From: Flavobacteriia bacterium
Lineage (GTDB): Bacteria > Bacteroidota > Bacteroidia > Flavobacteriales_D > Crocinitomicaceae
NCBI GenBank assembly: GCA_009924735.1
Contig: RFQZ01000022.1
Location: 1-43,316 of the forward strand
Direction of reading: 5' to 3'
Length of the DNA stretch: 43,316 bases
Part shown: positions 15,362-23,869 of the stretch, one piece after another
How the letters are laid out: the number at the start of each line of letters is the position of its first letter
How positions within the stretch are numbered: the stretch's first letter is position 1
Program-made: the position numbers and the translations under genes
Notes under the pieces: model-generated
Database searches by the model: none
Seen by the model: only the letters and a program-made list of their open reading frames with translations
What the model was told of the DNA's origin: nothing

Positions 15362-17071
15362 TTATTTCACAACAGAAGTGAAGCTTGGGTCTGCCATGAA
15401 TTTAATGAACTCACGGTCTTTACCAGCTTTCTCAGCATATTTTGCATTTTTCGCGATGGCTGATTTAAGGTTGCTAACCACTGCATCTACACCAGAATTA
15501 CTTCTTGCAGCGATGATTGCTTTTAGGTAGTAGCCATCTGCAGATTCTTTATCTGAACTTGCTGCCAATGTTTTGCTTGCATCATCTAATTTGGTACTTA
15601 AAACTTGCGCCAATGCTTTGTTAAAAGAAGCATTCGTTCCAAAAGAAGTAACCGCAGTTGAATATTTTCCTTCAAGTACCATGATGATGGCATTATTGTA
15701 TGCTACTTCAGCGCTTTTGTCTTTTACTTGGCCTAAAAGTTTTTTGGCACCTTTACGGTCACTTTGAGACATAAGGACACCTGCCAAATTGTTTTTAGAA
15801 TAGTTATTGTCTTTAAGGTTCAACGCTTTCTCCAAGTTCGTTTTGGCTTTGCTTGTATTGTTCAACATAAAAGCTGCTGCTCCTGCATTGTTAAATGCCC
15901 TTGAATCTTCTGGATAAGCCATGGTAGCCGCATCGTAAATTTTAGCTCTTTCGTTGATGTCTTTTACAAGGGTTCCTGCGGTAAAGATCAACTCATCCGC
16001 TGACATTGCAGAAGGATTTGACATTGCTTTTGATTTTAATTCATCGTCTGATAAACCTTGCTCTGTGTAGTTTACAGTCACAATGGAACGACGGATTTTA
16101 GGGAAAACATCTTTTTCCAATTGGCTAAATGTTTTTCCAAGGTCCTTCATTTGCGCTTCTCTTTGTTTCGGATCGTTGGTCATGGTTAACACACGTAGAA
16201 ACAAATCTTTGTCCGCTTGGCTAATGGTTGCTGTACGGTTCAACTGCTCTTTAAATCCTTCAAAATCCTCACCCATACCATTCGTAACATATACATTAGA
16301 ATCTGCAAGGATGGTAAGTTTTTGTTTTTTCATCAGTTCCATAAATGCTGTACGACCTGATTTAGATCTTGCAGCGGAAAGGTTCCCGTTGAAATCTTCT
16401 TCACCATCTGGGGATGCATATCCCTTAACGTCGATGGAATTAATTTTAATTTTTGGATTTGATTGTGCTGCGATTACCCAATTTACTAAATCTGTGATGT
16501 CTTTGTCTTTCAATTCTGTTGGACGAAGGTCAGATTTTCCTTTAAGGTAGTTGATTTCAGCAGAAACTGTTTTTTCAAATGACCTTTGGATTTCATTGGT
16601 TTCGAAAAGCATTTTGAAATTCGTTTGAACCAAAAGCGGTGTAATGATGGTTGCATCGGCCAATTTAGCCTCTGGAAGTGCATCTTTTTCTTTGGTTCCT
16701 TTGAAGATTTTCCCTGTGATTTTTAAATCCGTTGCTTCCATTGATGGATTGTAGGCAACAACATCTGTAAACGTTGCGGTTCCACCTGGTTTGAACGTAA
16801 TAGACTGGCCATTACCGGTAGCTTTTTCACCTTGAATTTTCCAAGTTTCCAATTTTGTATCCCCTAAAACCGGAGTTACTTCAACACTTACTTTCTTTTT
16901 AATTCCTTTTGGTGGAATGTTAACGGTAACAGAGATTGCTACGCTGTCTCCATGCATTTCCAAAGGATTTGGGGTTGTGTTATACGTAAGGTCTTTCAAT
17001 TGATCACAACTAACACTTACAAGCGCAACCGAAGCGATCAAAGACAAAAAGGTAAAGTTTTTCAAATTCAT
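15362..17071 (-). CDS. Lipoprotein with OmpA-like domain and TPR-type repeats
   Basis: 569-residue predicted lipoprotein: n-region MNLKNF, hydrophobic core, and Cys22 in VSVSC (lipobox-like but with Ser at -3). Residues about 40-165 form beta-rich domains (SVAISVTVNIPPKGIKKKVS). Residues about 172-245 resemble an OmpA-type peptidoglycan-binding domain (INSIDVKGYASPDGEEDFN, then LSAARSKSGR). Residues about 356-470 hold TPR-like helices (AFNNAGAAAFMLNNTSKAKT), and the tail is alpha-helical and Ala/Lys-rich. Probably anchored in the outer membrane and touching peptidoglycan. Its own promoter lies upstream and it ends at the bidirectional terminator. Precise role unknown. Confidence 0.85.
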   Translation of the reverse strand: MNLKNFTFLSLIASVALVSVSCDQLKDLTYNTTPNPLEMHGDSVAISVTVNIPPKGIKKKVSVEVTPVLGDTKLETWKIQGEKATGNGQSITFKPGGTATFTDVVAYNPSMEATDLKITGKIFKGTKEKDALPEAKLADATIITPLLVQTNFKMLFETNEIQRSFEKTVSAEINYLKGKSDLRPTELKDKDITDLVNWVIAAQSNPKIKINSIDVKGYASPDGEEDFNGNLSAARSKSGRTAFMELMKKQKLTILADSNVYVTNGMGEDFEGFKEQLNRTATISQADKDLFLRVLTMTNDPKQREAQMKDLGKTFSQLEKDVFPKIRRSIVTVNYTEQGLSDDELKSKAMSNPSAMSADELIFTAGTLVKDINERAKIYDAATMAYPEDSRAFNNAGAAAFMLNNTSKAKTNLEKALNLKDNNYSKNNLAGVLMSQSDRKGAKKLLGQVKDKSAEVAYNNAIIMVLEGKYSTAVTSFGTNASFNKALAQVLSTKLDDASKTLAASSDKESADGYYLKAIIAARSNSGVDAVVSNLKSAIAKNAKYAEKAGKDREFIKFMADPSFTSVVK

Positions 17072-17096
17072 AGCAGGTTTAATTTAATTTGACGCA

Positions 17097-17128
17097 CAAA
17101 TGTAAAAATTTTATTTAACAATTCACAA
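17097..17128 (-). promoter_or_regulatory. Promoter for the OmpA/TPR lipoprotein
   Basis: On the minus strand, TTG (17128-17126), a 21-base spacer, then TACATTTG (17104-17097), a full -7 match. It is 25 bases upstream of the ATG, leaving a short leader. It separates this gene from the folK end of the operon before it. Confidence 0.65.
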
Positions 17129-17144
17129 CGCGATGCAGATGATG

Positions 17145-17570
17145 TTACAATCCTTTTGAAACAAGCTCAAGCAGAGGAAGATAGACAAATTTCCGTTGGT
17201 TCCACATGGGATGAGGAACGGTTATTTCGGAATCTGAATAAGACAATTGATTGAAAAAAAGAATGTCTATGTCGATCGTTCGGTCCGAATGCTTTCCAAA
17301 ATTAGTTTTCGTGTCACGTCCTAATTTCTTTTCAATGGCTTGGGTTTGCGTTAACAGCGATTTCAAATCGAGCGGAGAGGTAAGCTTAAGGCATAAGTTA
17401 CAAAATGAATGTTCTGAAACGAATCCTTCCGCTTCTGAATAAAAGAAAGATGAAACCGCCACGGTTTCTCCGACGAAATCATTGAGCATGGCGATTGCTT
17501 TTTGCAGGGTCTCTTCACGGTTTCCAAGGTTGGCACCCAAACTAAGGAAGATTACATTTTGTTGTTCCAT
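17145..17570 (-). CDS. folK: 2-amino-4-hydroxy-6-hydroxymethyldihydropteridine diphosphokinase
   Basis: 141-residue enzyme that transfers pyrophosphate from ATP to 6-hydroxymethyl-dihydropterin in folate synthesis. N terminus FLSLGANLGNREETL (8-22); signature SDRTIDIDILFF (95-106) with the metal-binding Asp pair; then VPHPMWNQRKFVYLPLLEL (118-136). The length is at the short end of the family (about 140-160) but complete. Its start overlaps the gldD 3' end by 19 bases; it is the last gene of the topA-ssb-gldE-gldD-folK chain. Confidence 0.95.
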   Translation of the reverse strand: MEQQNVIFLSLGANLGNREETLQKAIAMLNDFVGETVAVSSFFYSEAEGFVSEHSFCNLCLKLTSPLDLKSLLTQTQAIEKKLGRDTKTNFGKHSDRTIDIDILFFNQLSYSDSEITVPHPMWNQRKFVYLPLLELVSKGL

Positions 17571-18160
17571 CGGAAAGATTGGATAAAAGCATCCAAATCG
17601 AGTTTCAAGTAATCCAAGGTAGGTCTTAAGCTGTCGTAGTTAGGCCGACAATTTAGCAATACTTCACCCCGAATAAAATGAGAAGTAGAATCGGTGAGGT
17701 AGAATTGGTAGTTGGTCGCTACATTGCCTTTTAAAATAAAGAAAGTGCCGAATTTTCTGTTCGCAGGATCCATTATTTGTTCAAAGTCAATCCTGTCCGC
17801 TTTAATTTTATGTTCATCGACCAGGTCGTTTGCGTCGTTTATTAAATTCGCCAGGGTATCCATGTGGTCGAAGCGCCGAGAATACAATAACAGCGTACCA
17901 TTGATCAATCCAAGGTCAATTTCTTGAAAACCAAAGGCCTTGTCTGAAAGGTTGCGTTTAACATTAAACAACTTAGAAAGTTGCACTTGGTAATTCATTA
18001 CGGGATTTTTCACATTGACCTCATAATAGTCATGTGCTGGAAAATCTGTTTTTAGGTAACAAGGTGGTTTTGGAACAGGGGGATTGTTTTCGCAAGCACA
18101 GCAGAAGAGCATCAAGCAAATTCCTAATCCTGCGAACTTAAAATTTCGACTTTTATCCAT
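17552..18160 (-). CDS. gldD: Gliding motility lipoprotein GldD
   Basis: 202-residue protein with an export signal and several Cys (20, 21, 23) at the end of the hydrophobic core, fitting a lipoprotein although the lipobox is not classical. The mature start PPVPKPPCYLKTDFP and the adjacent gldE identify it as GldD, required for gliding and T9SS function in Flavobacterium johnsoniae; its biochemical role is not established. The ATG at 18160 lies inside gldE (37-base overlap). A later ATG at 18112 would remove the basic n-region, so 18160 is preferred. Confidence 0.88.
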   Translation of the reverse strand: MDKSRNFKFAGLGICLMLFCCACENNPPVPKPPCYLKTDFPAHDYYEVNVKNPVMNYQVQLSKLFNVKRNLSDKAFGFQEIDLGLINGTLLLYSRRFDHMDTLANLINDANDLVDEHKIKADRIDFEQIMDPANRKFGTFFILKGNVATNYQFYLTDSTSHFIRGEVLLNCRPNYDSLRPTLDYLKLDLDAFIQSFRWNNKM

Positions 18161-19446
18161 TTTATTCTTCTTTTATCTGAGGACTCCACGCTTAATTTCA
18201 CATTACTATGAACGATAAACTCCTTGTTTTTCAATATCCTTCCTGACCTTTCCACAATAAATCCACCTAAAGTCTCAGAAGCGCCTTTGTCATTTTCAAA
18301 CGCATCGCCATCTATGTCTATCACCTTGTAAAAATCCTTCAACGCTGTCCTGCCTTCAAAGAGAAAATTTTTATCGTCCAATCTTTTAAATTCGATGTCT
18401 TCTTCGTCATACTCATCGGTAATGTCTCCAACGATTTCTTCTAATATATCCTCCAAAGTAACAATTCCGTTTGCACCCCCATATTCGTCGACCACAATGG
18501 CCATGTGCATTTTAATGGTTCGAAATTCTTGTAAAAGGTCGTCGATTTTCTTGTTTTCAGGAACGAAAAAGGGTTCGCGCAACAAGGATTTCCAATCAAA
18601 ATCTTCTGTTTGACCAAGAAATGGAAGGAGGTCTTTAATGTAAATGATGCCAACGATGTTGTCGGAAGTTTCTTTGTAAACCGGAATCCTTGAATATCCT
18701 GCGTCAATCACAAAGCGAATAACTTCATTGAATTTCAAATCTTCGGAAATCGCTGCTACCTCAATACGTGGGGTCATGATTTGATCCGCTTCGGTTTTCC
18801 CAAACTTAACAATCCCTTCCAAAAGTTTATGCTCATCCTCGGAGGTACTTTCTTCCTTGGTAATGGCAATGGCGTATTCAAGTTCGTCGGAGGAAATTTG
18901 GATGGATTTCTTACCCATTTTCCCTATAAAAGATGAGCCATTGAGCAGTAGCCATTTCAACCAAGAGATCGGGGGCATTCTGCGAACGTAATTCATTGGC
19001 AAGGCCATTACACGCGCAACTTTCATGGCATTTCCCGCACCATAAATTTTAGGAATTACTTCTCCCGTAATAAGAATCATCAACGTAATTCCGAAAACCT
19101 CTACCAAAAACTTGGTGGTTTCCGACTTGCCAACCATTACATCGTCGAGGATCATGGTGGATAAAATAACGATGCCGACGTTTACAAAATTGATTGAAAT
19201 AAGCAGAAGTGCAATCAATTCACGGGGATTGGAAAGCAAATCAAGAATGATTTTGGAAACCTTTGAATCTTCGGCTTTCAGTTTGTCTTTTTCCGCTGGA
19301 TTCAAAGAGAAGAAGGCAGATTCTGAACTGGTGGTAATGGCAGCAAGCAGCAAGAGTAAAACGATTACAACACTGTAAATGGTGTCTGCTGGAATCCAGT
19401 GTAGGTTGCTAAAAAAAGAGGATGTGGGATCGGGGGGGTCAGGCAT
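18124..19446 (-). CDS. gldE: Gliding motility-associated GldE, CNNM/CBS transporter-like
   Basis: 440-residue CNNM (DUF21)-CBS-CorC family membrane protein. N-terminal membrane domain has hydrophobic segments at about 22-45, 76-100 and 110-135, including SSESAFFSLNPAEKDKL. The central CBS pair contains the ADQIMTPRIEV and DEYGGANGIVTLEDILEEIVG signatures. The C-terminal transporter-associated (CorC/HlyC) domain is at about 350-435. The position between ssb and gldD matches GldE of F. johnsoniae; related proteins are divalent-metal (Mg or Co) transporters, and the substrate here is not known. Confidence 0.92.
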   Translation of the reverse strand: MPDPPDPTSSFFSNLHWIPADTIYSVVIVLLLLLAAITTSSESAFFSLNPAEKDKLKAEDSKVSKIILDLLSNPRELIALLLISINFVNVGIVILSTMILDDVMVGKSETTKFLVEVFGITLMILITGEVIPKIYGAGNAMKVARVMALPMNYVRRMPPISWLKWLLLNGSSFIGKMGKKSIQISSDELEYAIAITKEESTSEDEHKLLEGIVKFGKTEADQIMTPRIEVAAISEDLKFNEVIRFVIDAGYSRIPVYKETSDNIVGIIYIKDLLPFLGQTEDFDWKSLLREPFFVPENKKIDDLLQEFRTIKMHMAIVVDEYGGANGIVTLEDILEEIVGDITDEYDEEDIEFKRLDDKNFLFEGRTALKDFYKVIDIDGDAFENDKGASETLGGFIVERSGRILKNKEFIVHSNVKLSVESSDKRRIKWIKVEILSSQD

Positions 19447-19454
19447 AATTTAAA

Positions 19455-19892
19455 TCAAAAAGGTACATTGTCGTCTGGCTTCGAATCAAAATTCGTGAGG
19501 GTAGACGATGGGTTTGAAACTTCTTTCTGGTAAGGTACTTCGGTTTTTGTTTCGCGTTCAGTCTTGGAAAGCAGTGTCAATTCATCTGCAACAACTTCCG
19601 TTGTATATCGAGCATTTCCTTCTTTATCTTGCCAGCTTCTTTTTCTTAATTTTCCTTCGATGTATACCTGGCTGCCTTTGTGAAGGTATTTTCCCGCAAT
19701 CTCTGCGAGCCCTCTCCAACAAACGATGTCATGCCAATCGGTATTCTCCTTTTTTTCGCCGGTTTGCCTATCCGTGTAGGATTCCGAGGTCGCCAAAGGA
19801 AAGGATGCCACGACACTTCCATTTTCTAAATGCCTTACTTCAGGGTCTTTACCTAAATTTCCAATTAAAATTACTTTGTTTACGCTACCCAT
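19455..19892 (-). CDS. ssb: Single-stranded DNA-binding protein
   Basis: 145-residue OB-fold protein that coats single-stranded DNA and recruits repair and replication proteins. Begins [20 protein letters not shown] with [10 protein letters not shown] and [18 protein letters not shown] typical of the family. The acidic C-terminal tip DDNVPF matches the partner-binding tail (consensus ending in Pro-Phe). 29 bases after topA and 8 bases before gldE on the same strand. Confidence 0.97.
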   Translation of the reverse strand: MGSVNKVILIGNLGKDPEVRHLENGSVVASFPLATSESYTDRQTGEKKENTDWHDIVCWRGLAEIAGKYLHKGSQVYIEGKLRKRSWQDKEGNARYTTEVVADELTLLSKTERETKTEVPYQKEVSNPSSTLTNFDSKPDDNVPF

Positions 19893-19921
19893 GTTTATGC
19901 TGTATAAAGCCCTCTAATGTA

Positions 19922-22234
19922 CTATTTTTTTCTTTTGGGACTTTTTTTCGATTTGGAGACGGGTTGATTCTTTGAAATTTCAATACACTCTTCAAAAGTC
20001 AAATCTGCTGGAACACTTGTTTTAGGCAGTTTATAGTTTTCCTTGCCTATTTTAAGGTAAGCGCCATATCTTCCGTTTAAAAGAAAAACATCTGCTTGCT
20101 CAGGGAAGGATTTGATTACTTTTTCGGCATCGGATTTCTTTTTTTCTTCCACAATTTCGATGGCACGTTCAAGGGTGATTTCCATCGGGTCTTCATCCTT
20201 TGGAATGGACGCGAAGGTTTTTCCCAATTGAACATAAGGTCCAAACTTACCGATGTTCACTCGAAGCATTTCGCCCGAAAACTCTCCAAACACACGCGGC
20301 ATTTTGAAAAGATCCATGGCTTCTTCCAAGGTGATGTTTGTAATGGACTGGTCCTTCATTAAAGATGCAAACAATGGTTTTTCGCCATCCACTTGTTCAT
20401 CCCCAATTTGAATCATTGCACCATATCTCCCCATGCGTGCTATGACTTTCCTGCCTGACTTTGGATCCTCTCCCAAGGCCCTTTCTCCAGTAGCCCTTCC
20501 GCTGTTTTCTAAGGTTTCTTCTACATTGGCATGAAATGGTTTGTAAAAGGTTCCAAGCATGTCACTCCAAACCAAATTCTTGTTGGCAATTTTATCAAAC
20601 GACTCTTCTACCTGCGCCGTAAATTGATAATCCATGATGGCTGCAAAATGTTCCACAAGAAAATTGGTCACCACGATGCCAATGTCAGTTGGAATCAAAC
20701 GGTTTTTATCGGTCCCAACCGTCTCGGTTAGCGTTGTAACGGTTGTATTTTCCGGCGTCCATTGAATCTGTGCATACGCCCTTTCTTTGCCTTCTGATTC
20801 CTTTTTCATTACATAATTTCGCTTTTGGATCGTCGAAATCGTGGGTGCATAGGTGGAAGGTCGGCCAATCCCAAGCTCTTCCATTTTCTTTACCAAACTC
20901 GCCTCTGTGTAACGAGCAGGTCCACGTGTAAATCGCTGAGTAGCTTTCGCTTCCTTCAAGGCGATGGCTTCACCTGCCGCAACTTTTGGCAACAATTCGA
21001 ACGTTTCATCTTCCTCATCCATATTGGTTACGGAATAAGCTTTCAAGAAACCATCAAACAAAATCACTTCACCTTTCGATACAAAATCCAATCCTTGCGG
21101 TGCGCCTGCCAAGGTGATGATGGTGCGTTCTAAATTTGCTTTCGCCATTTGACTGGCAAGGGTTCTTTTTCTAATTAAATCGTACAACCTTTGTTCTTCG
21201 CGCTCTTCGGAAACCATTTCCACCGAAAATTCTGTTGGACGTATGGCCTCATGTGCCTCTTGAGCAGATGCAGATTTCGTAGCGTATTTGGTAGGTTTGG
21301 AATACTCAGCACCGAAACGCGAGGTAATTTCAGCTTCCGCTTGTGCCAACGCTGTTTCTGATAAGTTGGTGGAGTCTGTTCGCATGTAGGTGATGTGACC
21401 TCCTTCATACAGTTTTTGGGCAACCGACATGGTCCTTGAGACGGAGAAACCTAATTTTAACGACGCCTCTTGCTGCAATGTGGAGGTTGTAAAAGGTGCA
21501 GAAGGACTGCGGGTAAAAGGTTTTTTCTCCACAGAGGACACCTGAAAAGTCGATGCGTTTAATCCAGAGACAAACGTATTGGCCTCATTTTCATCAGCCA
21601 ATTGTTTACTCAATTCAGCTTTAAAATTTCCATTTGTTGCCGAGAATTGTCCAACTACCTTGAAAAAACTTTCGGATTCAAATTTAGAAATCTCTAGTTC
21701 CTTCTCAACTATTAAGCGAACGGCTACGGATTGTACCCTTCCTGCGGAAAGACTTGGTTTTACTTTTCGCCACAAAACGGGGGACAATTCAAAACCAACG
21801 ATTCTGTCTAAAATTCTTCTTGCCTGCTGTGCATCTACTAAACCGATGTTTATTTTTCGTGGATTTTCAATGGCTTTAAGTACCGCTCCTTTGGTGATTT
21901 CATTAAAAGTAATTCGCTTCGTAGTCTCATCTTTTAAATTCAAAGCTTCGAACAAATGCCAAGATATTGCCTCTCCCTCACGGTCCTCATCCGTTGCCAG
22001 CCAAACCATTTCGGCAGCCTTTGCAAGTTTTTTGAGTTCGTTAACGATCTGTTTTTTGTCCTCTGAAACTTCATAGACAGGTTGAAAAGCATTTTCAATT
22101 TCAATCGACAACCCACGCTTAGAAAGGTCTCGCACATGGCCAAAACTGGATTTAACGATAAAGTCCGAACCAAGATAGGATTCAATGGTTTTGGCTTTCG
22201 CAGGGGACTCAACAATGACAAGGTTTTTGGACAT
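19922..22234 (-). CDS. topA: DNA topoisomerase I (type IA)
   Basis: 770-residue topoisomerase that relaxes negative supercoils. The TOPRIM domain opens NLVIVESPAKAKTIESYLG and has acidic DEDREGE at 82-88. The active-site Tyr283 is in ITYMRTDSTNLS. The C terminus has no Cys-rich zinc fingers; instead three topo-C-type repeats are seen (GRYGAMIQIG, GKFGPYVQLG, GRYGAYLKIG), followed by a Lys-rich tail. Heads the topA-ssb-gldE-gldD-folK chain and has a -7 element upstream. Confidence 0.97.
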   Translation of the reverse strand: MSKNLVIVESPAKAKTIESYLGSDFIVKSSFGHVRDLSKRGLSIEIENAFQPVYEVSEDKKQIVNELKKLAKAAEMVWLATDEDREGEAISWHLFEALNLKDETTKRITFNEITKGAVLKAIENPRKINIGLVDAQQARRILDRIVGFELSPVLWRKVKPSLSAGRVQSVAVRLIVEKELEISKFESESFFKVVGQFSATNGNFKAELSKQLADENEANTFVSGLNASTFQVSSVEKKPFTRSPSAPFTTSTLQQEASLKLGFSVSRTMSVAQKLYEGGHITYMRTDSTNLSETALAQAEAEITSRFGAEYSKPTKYATKSASAQEAHEAIRPTEFSVEMVSEEREEQRLYDLIRKRTLASQMAKANLERTIITLAGAPQGLDFVSKGEVILFDGFLKAYSVTNMDEEDETFELLPKVAAGEAIALKEAKATQRFTRGPARYTEASLVKKMEELGIGRPSTYAPTISTIQKRNYVMKKESEGKERAYAQIQWTPENTTVTTLTETVGTDKNRLIPTDIGIVVTNFLVEHFAAIMDYQFTAQVEESFDKIANKNLVWSDMLGTFYKPFHANVEETLENSGRATGERALGEDPKSGRKVIARMGRYGAMIQIGDEQVDGEKPLFASLMKDQSITNITLEEAMDLFKMPRVFGEFSGEMLRVNIGKFGPYVQLGKTFASIPKDEDPMEITLERAIEIVEEKKKSDAEKVIKSFPEQADVFLLNGRYGAYLKIGKENYKLPKTSVPADLTFEECIEISKNQPVSKSKKSPKRKK

Positions 22235-22252
22235 AGGTTTTGAATTTCGTTA

Positions 22253-22260
22253 CAAATTTA
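22253..22260 (-). promoter_or_regulatory. -7 promoter element for topA
   Basis: Reads TAAATTTG on the minus strand, a full match, 18 bases upstream of the topA ATG. A TTTG at 22278-22275 gives only a 14-base spacer, shorter than usual, so the -33 is unassigned. Confidence 0.5.
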
Positions 22261-22318
22261 TAACTAAAACAATGCAAAAACCGCCTTTCCCAATTAAGTA
22301 ATTTCAAGACCCCTATAT

Positions 22319-22342
22319 TTAACCTATGGTTAATTTAATTAA
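22319..22342. promoter_or_regulatory. Overlapping AT-rich dyads between topA and miaB
   Basis: TTAACC-TAT-GGTTAA (22319-22333) and TTAATT-T-AATTAA (22330-22342) overlap in the 184-base divergent gap. They lie between the topA and miaB promoter elements, so they could be an operator, but AT-rich dyads arise easily by chance. The rest of the gap shows only promoter elements. Confidence 0.25.
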
Positions 22343-22384
22343 AAAGACACAAGTGATTTTAAAACATTTTTTTCGGACTGACAT

Positions 22385-22414
22385 TTTGACACTCTTTACT
22401 TTTCGGTAAATTTG
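22385..22414 (+). promoter_or_regulatory. Promoter for the miaB operon
   Basis: TTTG (22385-22388), an 18-base spacer and TAAATTTG (22407-22414): the best full Bacteroidota promoter match in the window. The ATG at 22419 begins only four bases after the -7 element. Confidence 0.7.
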
Positions 22415-22418
22415 TACC

Positions 22419-23858
22419 ATGAATTCTATAAACACACCCAAAGAGTTATTGGACGATGCACGGCAAGGTGAAGTGCTTCAAATGGAAGCTACGGGTACCA
22501 TACCCGGAAACAAAAAGCTGTTTTTGGAGAGCTATGGTTGCCAAATGAATTTTTCTGACAGCGAGGTGGTTGCCGCAATTTTAAGTGAAAGCGGATATAC
22601 CACTACACGAAATATACAAGAAGCAGATTTGGTCTTACTAAATACCTGTTCGATTCGAGAAAATGCAGAGACCCGGGTTAGAAATCGACTGACAGAGTTC
22701 AAACATAAAAAAGCGGAAAACCCAAACCTGGTCGTGGGAATTTTAGGATGTATGGCCGAACGCTTGAAGAAAAATCTGTTAGAAGAAGAAAAATTAGTGG
22801 ACTTGGTTGCTGGACCTGATGCCTATCGGGATTTACCAAATTTAATTGCTGAAGTGGGTACAGGACAAAAAGCAGTAAACGTTTTATTGTCTAGAGAGGA
22901 GACCTACGCGGACATCTCTCCTGTTCGCTTGGATCAAGGAGGTATTTCTGCTTTTGTTACCATCATGAGAGGCTGCGACAACATGTGCTCTTTCTGTGTT
23001 GTGCCATTTACGCGTGGCAGAGAACGCTCCAGAGATCCCAAATCCATTGTCAAGGAATGTGAAGAATTGTTCGCTTTGGGATACCGTGAGGTCACCTTGT
23101 TGGGTCAAAACGTAGACAGTTACCGATGGAATATGAGCGCCAAAGGAGAAATCAAAATAGAAAATGAACCCACCTTAAATTTTGCAAACTTATTGGAAAA
23201 CGTCGCCCTTGTTTCTCCACTGCTACGTGTTCGGTTTAGCACCTCTCATCCAAAAGACATGACCGATGAAGTCCTTGAAATGATTGCCAAACACGAGAAC
23301 ATTTGCAATTACATTCACTTGCCTGTACAGTCTGGAAACACCAAAGTATTGGAAAGAATGAACAGAGGGTATTCGAGGGAATGGTACCTTGAACGCATTT
23401 CGGCCATTCACAAAATCATTCCGGATTGCGCCCTATCCACCGACATTATCACAGGGTTTTGCGATGAATCTCCGGAGGAACATCAAGATACATTATCCCT
23501 AATGGATTCAGTGGTCTTCGACTATGCGTACATGTTCAAGTACTCCGAAAGACCAAAAACCTTAGCGGAACGAAAATTTGAGGACAACGTGCCAGAGGGA
23601 ACCAAAGGAAATCGCCTCAACGAAATCATTGAAAAACAAAATGCGCATAGCTTGAAAAGAAACCAAGACCAAATTGGAAAAACCTTTGAGATTTTGGTTG
23701 AGGGTCCATCCAAAAGATCAGACGCGCAATTTTGTGGACGAAATTCGAGAAACAACATGGTTATCTTCGATAAGAAAAATGCGCAAAAAGGATCATACAT
23801 TTCAGTAAAAATAACCCACTGTACCCAAGCTACCCTTTTCGGTGAAATTGTAGCATAA
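22419..23858 (+). CDS. miaB: tRNA-2-methylthio-N6-dimethylallyladenosine synthase
   Basis: 479-residue radical-SAM methylthiotransferase that adds the 2-methylthio group to i6A37 of tRNAs reading UNN codons. Auxiliary 4Fe-4S cluster Cys41, Cys77 and Cys111 ([32 protein letters not shown]); radical SAM cluster Cys186, Cys190 and Cys193 ([10 protein letters not shown]). C-terminal TRAM domain at about 410-475. The 22419 start is kept because the segment [14 protein letters not shown] resembles the N-terminal region of flavobacterial MiaB; the next ATG is at 22482. 11 bases before the next gene. Confidence 0.96.
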   Translation: MNSINTPKELLDDARQGEVLQMEATGTIPGNKKLFLESYGCQMNFSDSEVVAAILSESGYTTTRNIQEADLVLLNTCSIRENAETRVRNRLTEFKHKKAENPNLVVGILGCMAERLKKNLLEEEKLVDLVAGPDAYRDLPNLIAEVGTGQKAVNVLLSREETYADISPVRLDQGGISAFVTIMRGCDNMCSFCVVPFTRGRERSRDPKSIVKECEELFALGYREVTLLGQNVDSYRWNMSAKGEIKIENEPTLNFANLLENVALVSPLLRVRFSTSHPKDMTDEVLEMIAKHENICNYIHLPVQSGNTKVLERMNRGYSREWYLERISAIHKIIPDCALSTDIITGFCDESPEEHQDTLSLMDSVVFDYAYMFKYSERPKTLAERKFEDNVPEGTKGNRLNEIIEKQNAHSLKRNQDQIGKTFEILVEGPSKRSDAQFCGRNSRNNMVIFDKKNAQKGSYISVKITHCTQATLFGEIVA

Positions 23859-23869
23859 ACGACCTTAAA

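Noticed and set aside
16083..16550. 155-residue plus-strand open frame
   Set aside because: Antisense to the OmpA/TPR lipoprotein, which has a promoter, signal peptide and domain structure; no family resemblance.
19508..19975. 155-residue plus-strand open frame over ssb
   Set aside because: Antisense to ssb, whose OB-fold and C-terminal tip are intact.
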